A stretch of 51,614 bases of DNA, taken from positions 1 to 51,614 of the forward strand of contig JAWODZ010000144.1 in the NCBI GenBank assembly GCA_046483025.1. Direction: 5' to 3'. A program made the position numbers and the translations under genes. A model generated the notes under the pieces. The model was not told the DNA's origin, ran no database searches, and was given only the letters and a program-made list of their open reading frames with translations. Each line of letters opens with the position of its first letter. The stretch's first letter is position 1. Of this stretch, positions 1-7,030 are shown one piece after another. The DNA is from CAYUAG01 sp046483025 (GTDB lineage: Bacteria > Zhuqueibacterota > QNDG01 > CAYUAG01).

Positions 1-204
1 TCCATCAATAACGATATTATCCGCTGTACCTTGCGCAGATGCAATAAACCCTGATACATGCCCTCCCACACCGGCCAGACAGGATGGTTTTGCAAACCCT
101 TCCTTTACCAGCTGCCTTGCAACACGATCAGCAATTTCACCCACATCGGCGCCACCGCTGCAGGCATACACAAGCCGGTTTCCTGTATTACAACATTGTA
201 CCAT
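1..204 (-). CDS. DGC-domain putative zinc-binding protein, N-terminal part (runs off the left edge)
   Basis: The 68 codons present start at ATG 204-202, preceded by AGGAGT about 7 bases away. The translation opens MVQCCNTGNRLVYACSGGADVGEI with the D-V-G element and later a C-L-A-G-V-G-G-H segment, typical of the DGC family of small cysteine-rich, probably zinc-binding proteins. The family has no firm biochemical role but recurs beside ArsP-type permeases and redox-active thioredoxins, as here. It is the last visible gene of the minus-strand ArsR operon, and its ribosome-binding site overlaps the stop of the preceding gene, so the two are probably translationally coupled. The C-terminus is outside the window. 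Confidence 0.75.
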   Translation of the reverse strand, partial: MVQCCNTGNRLVYACSGGADVGEIADRVARQLVKEGFAKPSCLAGVGGHVSGFIASAQGTADNIVIDG

Positions 205-208
205 ATAA

Positions 209-370
209 TTACTCCTGTTTCTTTGGTTTTAGTTTTTTCCAGCATATTTTACAAACAGGAACTTGCTGATATGAACAGCAAGTCTTTAATCGAAGATGCC
301 TGATTTTACTTTGTGGTACTTCCTGGCCACAGGCATCACACTTGACTATTTTGTTTTGGGTAAAGGTCAT
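209..370 (-). CDS. 53-residue zinc-ribbon protein
   Basis: A small ORF, MTFTQNKIVKCDACG and onward, has Cys11-x2-Cys14, a Cys31-Cys32 pair and Cys40-x2-Cys43, then a lysine-rich tail. The spaced CxxC pairs suggest a structural zinc site. Its ATG (370-368) overlaps the TGA of the upstream thioredoxin gene as ATGA, and GGAGGAG lies about 8 bases upstream. Both are strong evidence that it is translated despite its size. It may be a metal or thiol accessory to the permease and DGC protein around it; that role is inferred only from position. Confidence 0.7.
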   Translation of the reverse strand: MTFTQNKIVKCDACGQEVPQSKIRHLRLKTCCSYQQVPVCKICWKKLKPKKQE

Positions 371-606
371 GTCTCCTCCAAAATTTTTTTAATATCTTCT
401 ACAGTAGGGATTTTACCGGCCACTTTCACCTCTCCGTCCACAGCCAGACCCGGCGTTATCATCACGCCGAAGTTCATGATCTCGTTGATATCGGTGACTT
501 TCTCAATCTTATAGTCTTGACCAAGTTCTTTTGCTGCCTGCTCGGTCAGCTCTGTGAGCTTTTTGCACTTGGGGCAGCCTGTGCCTAAAATCTGTATTTT
601 TTTCAT
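367..606 (-). CDS. Redox-active mini-thioredoxin (thioredoxin family, two-cysteine)
   Basis: A 79-residue protein starting MKKIQILGTGCPKC. The redox pair is Cys11-P-K-Cys14 directly after the first beta strand, and the cis-proline is in I-T-P-G-L-A-V-D-G around residue 52. Size and motif match the 'redox-active disulfide protein 2' group of glutaredoxin-like thioredoxins. These commonly sit beside ArsP-type permeases and probably act as thiol-disulfide partners in the cytoplasm. The ATG at 606-604 follows AAGGAGAC. It lies 11 bases after the permease gene and overlaps the next ORF by 4 bases (ATGA), inside one operon. A longer reading of the frame upstream is only the shadow of the permease gene. 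Confidence 0.85.
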   Translation of the reverse strand: MKKIQILGTGCPKCKKLTELTEQAAKELGQDYKIEKVTDINEIMNFGVMITPGLAVDGEVKVAGKIPTVEDIKKILEET

Positions 607-617
607 GTAGGTCTCCT

Positions 618-1919
618 TTAAAACAAATATCCGTAAGCAAGTCCGCTGATCATTGCCATTATTACCACTAATGTCACAAACACAATCGTTTTTTTTGTGC
701 CGATCACACTGCGGATTACCAGCATGTTCGGCAGTGAAAGTGCCGGCCCTGCCAGAAGCAGAGCCAGGGCAGGCCCCTTGCCCATGCCGTTTGCTATAAG
801 GCCTTGGAGAATGGGGACTTCCGTGAGGGTGGCAAAGTACATAAATGCCCCGATAATGGAGGCAAAAAAGTTGGAAAAAAGGGAATTCCCGCCAACCAGC
901 GTGGATATCCACTGATTGGGGATAACACCCTGGCCGCCTTCGGGAGAGCCCAGAAGAAAACCTGCCACCAGAACACCCACAGCCAGAAGGGGCAGAATCT
1001 GTTTGGCAAATTCCCAGGTAGAAGCCATCCATTCCTGCGGTTCTCCTTCTTTCCGGCTGATAAGTATGGAGGTAGCGAGAATAGCAACAGTAAAGGGGAT
1101 CAGTGGATTTTCTTTAAGAACAATAGCTGTAATAACCACAGGTATACCTGCAATCAGAATATGATGCCAGCGAATTTTGAGTATACGGTGCAAAGACACG
1201 GCGAAAAGCAGGCCGAAAAACGCTGTAAGCCACCATTTTGCAGACCAGATACTGTACCACAAACCGGAGCTTTCAACAGGCTTTCCCCAATTAGCAAAAA
1301 CCAGAATTGCAACTAAAATAAATAAATGAGAGGCTGTCTGCCACAGGGGACGGGTTTCATCCGGTTCAGGCATGATGAGCTGGTCCTCAGCTTTCTGTTT
1401 TTCTTCTTTGATGTAAATGAAATGCATTATCAGTCCGATGATAACACTGAAGACAACAGCTCCAACTACCCGGGCGATACCGAGTTCTGCGCCCAGGATG
1501 CGGGCTGTCAGAATAATTGCCAGTATATTGATAGCCGGACCAGAATAGAGAAAGGCGATAGCAGGACCAAGTCCCGCACCCCTTTTATGGATACTCGAAA
1601 ACAGGGGCAGGATGGTACAGGAACAGACTGCGAGTATCGTCCCGGACACAGAGGCAACCAGATACGCCAGCCATTTTTTTGCATTTGCGCCAAAATATTT
1701 TATAACGGATGCCTGGCTCACAAACACGCTAATGACTCCTGCAATAAAGAATGCCGGAATCAGACAAAGTAACACATGCTCCCTTGCGTACCATTTTATA
1801 AGTGCCAGTGATTCATGAATAGCCTGGATGAATCGTGCTTTTTCCACGGGCAGGAAATAGGCAGCCAAAAAAACGGAAGTTATTAACAACAGCTTTTTAT
1901 ATTCTTTTTTCCACTTCAA
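618..1919 (-). CDS. ArsP-like permease (DUF318 / PF03773 family)
   Basis: A 433-residue polytopic membrane protein with about eight to ten hydrophobic segments. The hallmark is a conserved C-S-C-T segment at residues 99-102, followed by L-P-L-F and a glycine/proline-rich stretch ending S-G-P-A-I-N. A similar A-G-P-A-L-S-L-P-N repeat lies near the C-terminus, consistent with two homologous halves. Members of this family include ArsP, an exporter of trivalent organoarsenicals; the substrate here is unproven. The start is TTG (1919-1917), with AGGAT upstream on the minus strand. A palindromic ArsR-type operator (1935-1954) lies 16 bases upstream, so the gene probably responds to the adjacent regulator. 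Confidence 0.85.
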   Translation of the reverse strand: MKWKKEYKKLLLITSVFLAAYFLPVEKARFIQAIHESLALIKWYAREHVLLCLIPAFFIAGVISVFVSQASVIKYFGANAKKWLAYLVASVSGTILAVCSCTILPLFSSIHKRGAGLGPAIAFLYSGPAINILAIILTARILGAELGIARVVGAVVFSVIIGLIMHFIYIKEEKQKAEDQLIMPEPDETRPLWQTASHLFILVAILVFANWGKPVESSGLWYSIWSAKWWLTAFFGLLFAVSLHRILKIRWHHILIAGIPVVITAIVLKENPLIPFTVAILATSILISRKEGEPQEWMASTWEFAKQILPLLAVGVLVAGFLLGSPEGGQGVIPNQWISTLVGGNSLFSNFFASIIGAFMYFATLTEVPILQGLIANGMGKGPALALLLAGPALSLPNMLVIRSVIGTKKTIVFVTLVVIMAMISGLAYGYLF

Positions 1920-1934
1920 ATAGTTATCCTTTAT

Positions 1935-1954
1935 ATTTCGTTAGAAAACGAATT
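1935..1954. promoter_or_regulatory. ArsR-type operator 2, upstream of the permease
   Basis: ATTTCGTT (1935-1942), AGAA spacer, AACGAATT (1947-1954): an 8+4+8 palindrome with one mismatch. It matches the operator at 2321-2340 in both arms except for that base. It sits between the regulator stop and the permease TTG, so it could control a second internal promoter or the operon as a whole. Binding by the neighbouring ArsR protein is inferred. Confidence 0.7.
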
Positions 1955-1969
1955 AATTAAATAAAAAAA

Positions 1970-2314
1970 TTATATTCCGCATATTTTATCGCGGTTAACA
2001 ACTTTTACTTTTTCCCGATCCCGGACAATGAGTGTTTCGTCTCTTATCCAATTTTCAATCAAAGGAAGCAACTCTTTAAGGTATTGCCGCTGACTTCTTG
2101 TATTCAAATAGTAGTTTATATACTTATTTTCTTTATGACAAAAAATAAATCCAGCTTGTTTCAGGATGGACAGATGTTGGGAAACAGTTGAAGCTGCCAG
2201 TCCCAGAATCTCGGTTATTTCACATACGCATAAGGGTTTTATTTCCAGCATTTTTAGTATCCGGATGCGATTGCTGTCTGACAGGGCTTTGAATGTTTTT
2301 ACAAGTTTATCCAT
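1970..2314 (-). CDS. ArsR/SmtB-family metalloregulator
   Basis: A 114-residue winged-helix repressor. Residues 1-25 are the family opening (F-K-A-L-S-D-S-N-R-I-R-I-L). The helix-turn-helix follows at about 37-58 (A-S-T-V-S-Q-H-L-S-I-L). The metal or metalloid-sensing motif is L-Cys29-V-Cys31-E, the alpha-3 cysteine pair of arsenic- and cadmium-type sensors. Further cysteines at about 59 (F-C-H) and 111 could complete a three-thiolate site. The protein probably binds the palindromes at 2321-2340 and 1935-1954 and dissociates when metal binds. It is the first gene of the minus-strand operon, 50 bases before the permease. Its own operator overlaps the promoter -10 element, indicating autorepression. 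The effector metal is not determined. Confidence 0.9.
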   Translation of the reverse strand: MDKLVKTFKALSDSNRIRILKMLEIKPLCVCEITEILGLAASTVSQHLSILKQAGFIFCHKENKYINYYLNTRSQRQYLKELLPLIENWIRDETLIVRDREKVKVVNRDKICGI

Positions 2315-2320
2315 AATTTC

Positions 2321-2340
2321 ATTTCGTTTTTTAACGAAAT
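2321..2340. promoter_or_regulatory. ArsR-type operator 1, upstream of the regulator gene
   Basis: A perfect palindrome: ATTTCGTT, spacer TTTT, AACGAAAT. It ends 6 bases before the regulator ATG and overlaps the -10 hexamer at 2338-2343, the expected place for an autorepressing ArsR operator. The second near-copy at 1935-1954 makes chance unlikely. Confidence 0.8.
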
Positions 2341-2366
2341 ATAATAAAATAAATGCCCCTTGTCAA
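2338..2366 (-). promoter_or_regulatory. Sigma-70-type promoter of the ArsR operon
   Basis: On the minus strand, TTGACA (2366-2361), exactly 17 bases, then TATATT (2343-2338). The operator palindrome overlaps the -10 element and the start site. The leader to the ATG at 2314 is about 15-20 bases. Confidence 0.75.
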
Positions 2367-2497
2367 GTAATTTTTATTCTTTCTTTTTGGGTTACATTTT
2401 TTTATGAGTCAACGACCGATTTTTTAAAAAGTTTCGTTCCTCTAAAGTTACTTTATTTTTGAGTCGATGTGGCCAATTTAATCGCTTCCTCTTTTAT

Positions 2498-2526
2498 TTG
2501 ACAAAATATAAAAAATTCTTTATATT
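2498..2526 (+). promoter_or_regulatory. Sigma-70-type promoter of valS
   Basis: TTGACA (2498-2503), 17-base spacer, TATATT (2521-2526). The predicted start lies about 60 bases before the valS ATG at 2594. It is divergent from the ArsR promoter and uses the same hexamers and spacing. No T-box-like leader is visible. Confidence 0.7.
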
Positions 2527-2593
2527 ATAAAAATTCTGTTATTACAAAGATTAAATATTGTAAATGCATTGTGATTTTATTGAAAGAGGGAAT

Positions 2594-5326
2594 ATGGCAA
2601 AAATATTACTTGATAAAGTGTATGATCCTAAAAAAGTTGAAGACAAGTGGTATAAAAAATGGGAAGAGAGCAATCAGTTCACTGTTGATTCAAGCAGTAA
2701 AAAACCTAGTTACACAATAGTTATACCTCCACCGAATGTAACCGGAATGCTTACCATGGGGCATATCCTGAATAATACCATACAGGATTTATTAATAAGA
2801 TGGAAACGCATGGACGGGTGTGAAGCTCTGTGGCTGCCAGGTACTGATCACGCTGGTATAGCCACACAAAATAAAGTTGAGGCTGCGTTAAAAGAGGAAG
2901 GATTAACCCGATATGACCTTGGTAGGAAAAAACTGATAGGAAAAGTATGGGAATGGAAAGAAAAATATGGTGGTATCATCCTGCAGCAGTTACGTGAACT
3001 AGGAGCGTCCTGTGACTGGAGCCGGGAGCGATTTACCATGGATGAGGGCCTCAGTAATGCAGTAAAAGAGGTATTTATTCGTCTTTTTGAGAAAGGGTTG
3101 ATCTACCGCGGAAGGCGGTTAATAAACTGGTGTCCCCGGTGTAAGACTGCTCTTGCCAATGAGGAAGTTTCTTATATTGATAAACAGGGTAAATTCTGGG
3201 ATATTGCTTACCCGATACAGGGAAGTGAAAAATTTATTATTGTTTCAACTACCAGACCAGAAACAATGCTGGGTGATACTGCGGTGGCTGTGCATCCGGA
3301 AGATAAACGGTACAAGAATGTAATAGGGAAAACAGCAGTTCTCCCTCTAATGGACAGACATATTCCCGTCATAGCAGATGAACATGCTGATCCGGATAAG
3401 GGGAGTGGTGCAGTTAAGATAACCCCTGCCCATGATTTTGATGATTTTGAAGTCGGGGTAAGGCATAATCTAAAAAAAATATCTGTTATTGACGAGGATG
3501 GTAAAATAAATAAAAACGGGGGAAATTACAAAGGACTGGATCGGTTTGAGGCGCGCAAGAAGATTTTACAGGATCTTGAAGAACTGAGTTTACTCAGAGG
3601 AGAAGCAGAAAGGATTACCCCCACTCCTCATTGCTATAGATGTGATACAGTAGTAGAGCCTTTTCTTTCACAACAATGGTTTGTAAAAATGAAACCTCTG
3701 GCTGAACCGGCAATTGAGGCAGTTAAAAACGGAAAAATCAGATTTTATCCCGAACACTGGGAAGAGACTTATTTTCACTGGATGGAAAATATTCAGGACT
3801 GGTGTATCAGCAGACAGATCTGGTGGGGACACAGAATACCGGTCTGGACCTGTGAAAATAATCATTCATTTGTCAGCCGGGAAGAACCGGAAACTTGTCC
3901 TGAATGCGGTAGTTCAAAATCAGTCCAGGATCCAGATGTACTGGACACCTGGTTTTCTTCCTGGTTGTGGCCTTTCAGTACTTTGGGATGGCCGAAAAAA
4001 ACTGAAGATCTGAAGAAATTTTTTCCCACTGATACCCTGGTTACTGGTCCTGATATAATTTTCTTCTGGGTGGCACGAATGATAATGGCTTCTCTTGAAT
4101 TCATGGGAGATATTCCTTTTAAAGAGGTATATTTCAACGGTATGATTCGGGATATGTCCGGTAGAAAGATGTCAAAGTCACTTGGTAATTCTCCTGATCC
4201 GCTCTGGCTTATTAATGGTATCAGTAAAGAAAATATTAAAGAATTTATATCTGAGAATCCAACCTATAAAAAAGGAGTACCTGCATACGGCGCTGATGCA
4301 GTCCGTATGACTATGGTCTATCTTACTCCTCTGGGTGGTGATATTAATTTTGATCATACTCTGGTAGAATTCGGACAGAAGTTTTGTAATAAACTATGGA
4401 ATGCCTGCAGATTTGTGCTTATGAATTTAAATGATGATTTTAAAATTGATACTGCGCAGCTTTCAGATGCAGATGATCTTATTATATATGACAAATGGAT
4501 TTTAAGCAGATTACAGTATTCCATTGCGAAAATTAGAAAAGGATTGGATTCCTTCCGGTTCAATGATGCCACCAGGGTTTTGTATGATTTTGTATGGGGT
4601 GATTTCTGTGACTGGTATCTTGAATTAACAAAATTCCGTCTATATAAGAATGAAAACTATAAAACACGTCTAACTGCTCAGGAAGTGCTGGTGTACGTTT
4701 TACAGCAAATATTAAAACTGCTGCATCCCTTCATGCCTTTTATTTCTGAAGAAATATGGCAGGCTATCAGAGAATTTTCCAGGGAGAAGAAAAATTTCAA
4801 GTCAATCATGTATGAATCCTATCCTGAAGTAGATAATAGTTTAAGGAATAAAGATATTGAATCTGAGATTACTATACTTCAGGATACAGTCAGCGCTGTA
4901 AGGGAGATCAGAGGAGAAATGAATATTGCCCCTCATAAAGAAATAAATCTTTTAATAAGGGGAAAAAGAGAGCATTTGCATGTTCTCAACAGTTGTAAAC
5001 ATGATATTGCAAAGCTAGCTCAGGCAGACTATATTAAAATCAGCCCCGATATTATCAAGCCGGATAATTCTGCAACAGCTGTTATCCACGATTTAGAAAT
5101 TTTTATTCCTTTAAAAGATATTATCGATCTGAAAGTAGAAAGAGAACGGATTGAAAAGGAGATGAATCGTTTACAGGGATTGTTGCAGGGAATAACTCAA
5201 AAGCTACAGAATGAACAGTTCATTAATAAAGCACCTGAAAAGGTAGTGGAAAAAGAAAAGAAAAAACAGATAAATTTTCAGGAAAAATTTGATAAACTGC
5301 AGGAAAATTTAAAAATGATAAGCTGA
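2594..5326 (+). CDS. valS: Valine--tRNA ligase
   Basis: A 910-residue class I aminoacyl-tRNA synthetase that charges tRNA-Val in the cytoplasm. The HIGH-type motif is in P-P-P-N-V-T-G-M-L-T-M-G-H-I-L-N (residues 45-60). W-L-P-G-T-D-H-A-G-I-A-T-Q follows, as is usual for ValRS. The editing (CP1) domain spans about 190-350 with T-T-R-P-E-T-M-L-G-D. The KMSKS loop is at 525-529. An anticodon-binding domain and a C-terminal Lys/Glu-rich coiled coil (about 845-910) complete the protein. I chose ATG 2594 because GAGGG sits just upstream; an in-frame ATG ten codons earlier lacks such a site. Between the KMSKS loop and the Y-G-A-D-A-V-R segment there is an insertion of roughly 20 residues relative to common ValRS sequences. 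Confidence 0.97.
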   Translation: MAKILLDKVYDPKKVEDKWYKKWEESNQFTVDSSSKKPSYTIVIPPPNVTGMLTMGHILNNTIQDLLIRWKRMDGCEALWLPGTDHAGIATQNKVEAALKEEGLTRYDLGRKKLIGKVWEWKEKYGGIILQQLRELGASCDWSRERFTMDEGLSNAVKEVFIRLFEKGLIYRGRRLINWCPRCKTALANEEVSYIDKQGKFWDIAYPIQGSEKFIIVSTTRPETMLGDTAVAVHPEDKRYKNVIGKTAVLPLMDRHIPVIADEHADPDKGSGAVKITPAHDFDDFEVGVRHNLKKISVIDEDGKINKNGGNYKGLDRFEARKKILQDLEELSLLRGEAERITPTPHCYRCDTVVEPFLSQQWFVKMKPLAEPAIEAVKNGKIRFYPEHWEETYFHWMENIQDWCISRQIWWGHRIPVWTCENNHSFVSREEPETCPECGSSKSVQDPDVLDTWFSSWLWPFSTLGWPKKTEDLKKFFPTDTLVTGPDIIFFWVARMIMASLEFMGDIPFKEVYFNGMIRDMSGRKMSKSLGNSPDPLWLINGISKENIKEFISENPTYKKGVPAYGADAVRMTMVYLTPLGGDINFDHTLVEFGQKFCNKLWNACRFVLMNLNDDFKIDTAQLSDADDLIIYDKWILSRLQYSIAKIRKGLDSFRFNDATRVLYDFVWGDFCDWYLELTKFRLYKNENYKTRLTAQEVLVYVLQQILKLLHPFMPFISEEIWQAIREFSREKKNFKSIMYESYPEVDNSLRNKDIESEITILQDTVSAVREIRGEMNIAPHKEINLLIRGKREHLHVLNSCKHDIAKLAQADYIKISPDIIKPDNSATAVIHDLEIFIPLKDIIDLKVERERIEKEMNRLQGLLQGITQKLQNEQFINKAPEKVVEKEKKKQINFQEKFDKLQENLKMIS

Positions 5327-5450
5327 GTATTTATCCTTGTTTGATGTAATATCGTTTGTTAAAAAAGAGTCAAAAAATTTAGTAAATTATGTTCAAACTA
5401 AAATATGTAATTATGGAAAAAGTATTTATTAATAATAAGGAGGTTTATCC

Positions 5451-6800
5451 ATGAAAATTTTAATTAAATCTATCTTTATTTTATGTTTTATACCTCTTTT
5501 GTTGTTTTCGCAGAATATTTCTCTGACAATTTATAACAATGATCTTGCCTTGATACGTGAGATACGTAATCTTCAAATTAAATCCGGAACATCAGAATTG
5601 GCCTATGTAGATGTAGCAGCCAGGATAAAACCTACCTCTGTACATTTTAAATCCATAACTTCTCCTGATAAATTAACTATACTGGAACAGAACTTTGAAT
5701 ATGATCTGGTAAGTTCCAGTAAGATAATGAAAAAATACCTGGATCAGGCAATTCAGATTGTTACCAGACAAGGAGATGTTTTTGAAGGTACATTACTCAG
5801 CGCTGAAGATTCAAATATAGTGATAAAGAATAAATCAGATGAGATAAAAATAATTACAAATGATATCATTCAGTATTTTAATCTTCCTGAACTTCCGGAA
5901 GGATTGATTATCCGGCCCACTCTGGTCTGGCTGGTGAACAACAAGGGGGAAAAGAATCACAAAACAGAGATCAGTTACCTGACCAATGGCATGCAATGGC
6001 AGGCAGAATATGTTGGGGTAGTGGATAAAGACGATAAGGTTATGGAATTGTCCGGATGGGTTTCCATCCAGAACAACTCTGGCAATACCTATGAGAATGC
6101 CAAGGTGAAATTAATTGCAGGAGATGTACATACTATTGAAAAAAAGAAGCAATATAGAATACCAAGGGCTGCAAAAATGGAAGCCCTGGCAGCAGAGCCT
6201 CAGTTTGAAGAAAAGGCTTTTTTTGAATATCATCTTTATACCCTTAACCGTCGGTCAACCTTTAAAAATAATCAGACCAAGCAGCTGAGCTTATTTCCCC
6301 AAACCAGAGCTCAGACAAAAAAAGTATATATTTATGACGGACAGCGACATAAAGATAAAGTCCGGGTGAACCTGGAGTTTCAGAACAGCAAGACCAGTGG
6401 ATTAGGTTTGCCTTTACCTAAGGGAAAGGTAAGAGTGTATAAAAAGGATGTTGACGGAGCCCAGGAATTTATTGGAGAAGATCAGATTGATCATACTCCT
6501 GCTGATGAAACTGTACGCATCTATCTGGGGAATGCCTTTGATATTGTAGGGGAATGGAAAAAGATATTCAGTGAGAAAATAGGAAGCAGGGTGCGTGAAG
6601 ATAAGTATCAGATCAATCTCCGCAACCATAAAGAAAGTGAAGTGGAAATTGTAATTGTGGAGCATTTCTGGGGTGACTGGGAGATCATTCAGAAATCACA
6701 TTCCTTTTTCAGAAAAGATGCTTATACTGCTGAATCTGTGGTTACTGTTCCTGAAGATGGAGAGGTTGAGGTGGAGTATACTGTTAGGTTAAAGTGGTGA
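5451..6800 (+). CDS. Secreted DUF4139-domain protein
   Basis: A 449-residue protein with a signal peptide (hydrophobic residues 3-19, likely cleavage after F-S-Q). It starts at ATG 5451 after a strong AAGGAGG. The mature part begins with the short beta-strand pattern S-L-T-I-Y-N-N-D-L-A-L-I-R-E, which opens DUF4139/mucoidy-inhibitor-like proteins. The core contains I-S-Y-L-T-N-G-M-Q-W-Q-A-E-Y, another family hallmark, and the protein ends in beta-rich repeats (V-E-V-E-Y-T-V-R). These proteins are envelope-located and beta-rich, with no established biochemical role. It lies alone between valS and recG, about 125 bases from valS. Confidence 0.8.
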   Translation: MKILIKSIFILCFIPLLLFSQNISLTIYNNDLALIREIRNLQIKSGTSELAYVDVAARIKPTSVHFKSITSPDKLTILEQNFEYDLVSSSKIMKKYLDQAIQIVTRQGDVFEGTLLSAEDSNIVIKNKSDEIKIITNDIIQYFNLPELPEGLIIRPTLVWLVNNKGEKNHKTEISYLTNGMQWQAEYVGVVDKDDKVMELSGWVSIQNNSGNTYENAKVKLIAGDVHTIEKKKQYRIPRAAKMEALAAEPQFEEKAFFEYHLYTLNRRSTFKNNQTKQLSLFPQTRAQTKKVYIYDGQRHKDKVRVNLEFQNSKTSGLGLPLPKGKVRVYKKDVDGAQEFIGEDQIDHTPADETVRIYLGNAFDIVGEWKKIFSEKIGSRVREDKYQINLRNHKESEVEIVIVEHFWGDWEIIQKSHSFFRKDAYTAESVVTVPEDGEVEVEYTVRLKW

Positions 6801-7030
6801 TAAAGAATTCAGAGCGTTAGAACTTTAGAGCTTGAGAGCTTGAGAACCTGAGAAAGTGAGCAGTCAGTAACCAGCTACCATTGCAAGTAATCAGTGCTAT
6901 AGAACTCAAGAACTTGATCACTTTAGCATATTTGACAGGATTGACCGCAGACCGTGTTGTGATGGGTGGTCAGCGGTTTGTGGTCAGTTGTCATTTTTTC
7001 TCATGTCAGTAATCAAAAGTAAAAAAAGAA
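6801..7030 (+). repeat. Degenerate GAACTT-type filler sequence upstream of recG
   Basis: No gene is visible. From about 6808 to 6850 the sequence is a loose tandem of AGAACTTTAGAG / AGCTTGAG / GAACCTGAG units. A related block, AGAACGTCAGAACTTAAGAG, occurs in the gap at about 18496-18515. The second half (6930-7000) is a run of GGTCAG/GGTTTGTGGTCAG-like words. It looks like decayed dispersed repeat rather than a regulatory region. Confidence 0.45.

Noticed and set aside
804..1818. Several plus-strand ORFs of 60-170 codons
   Set aside because: They lie opposite the permease gene, have no ribosome-binding site or family pattern, and arise from its codon usage.
2315..2593. Riboswitch or T-box leader before valS
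   Set aside because: The segment holds divergent promoters and an operator; no specifier/antiterminator structure or T-box sequence is visible.
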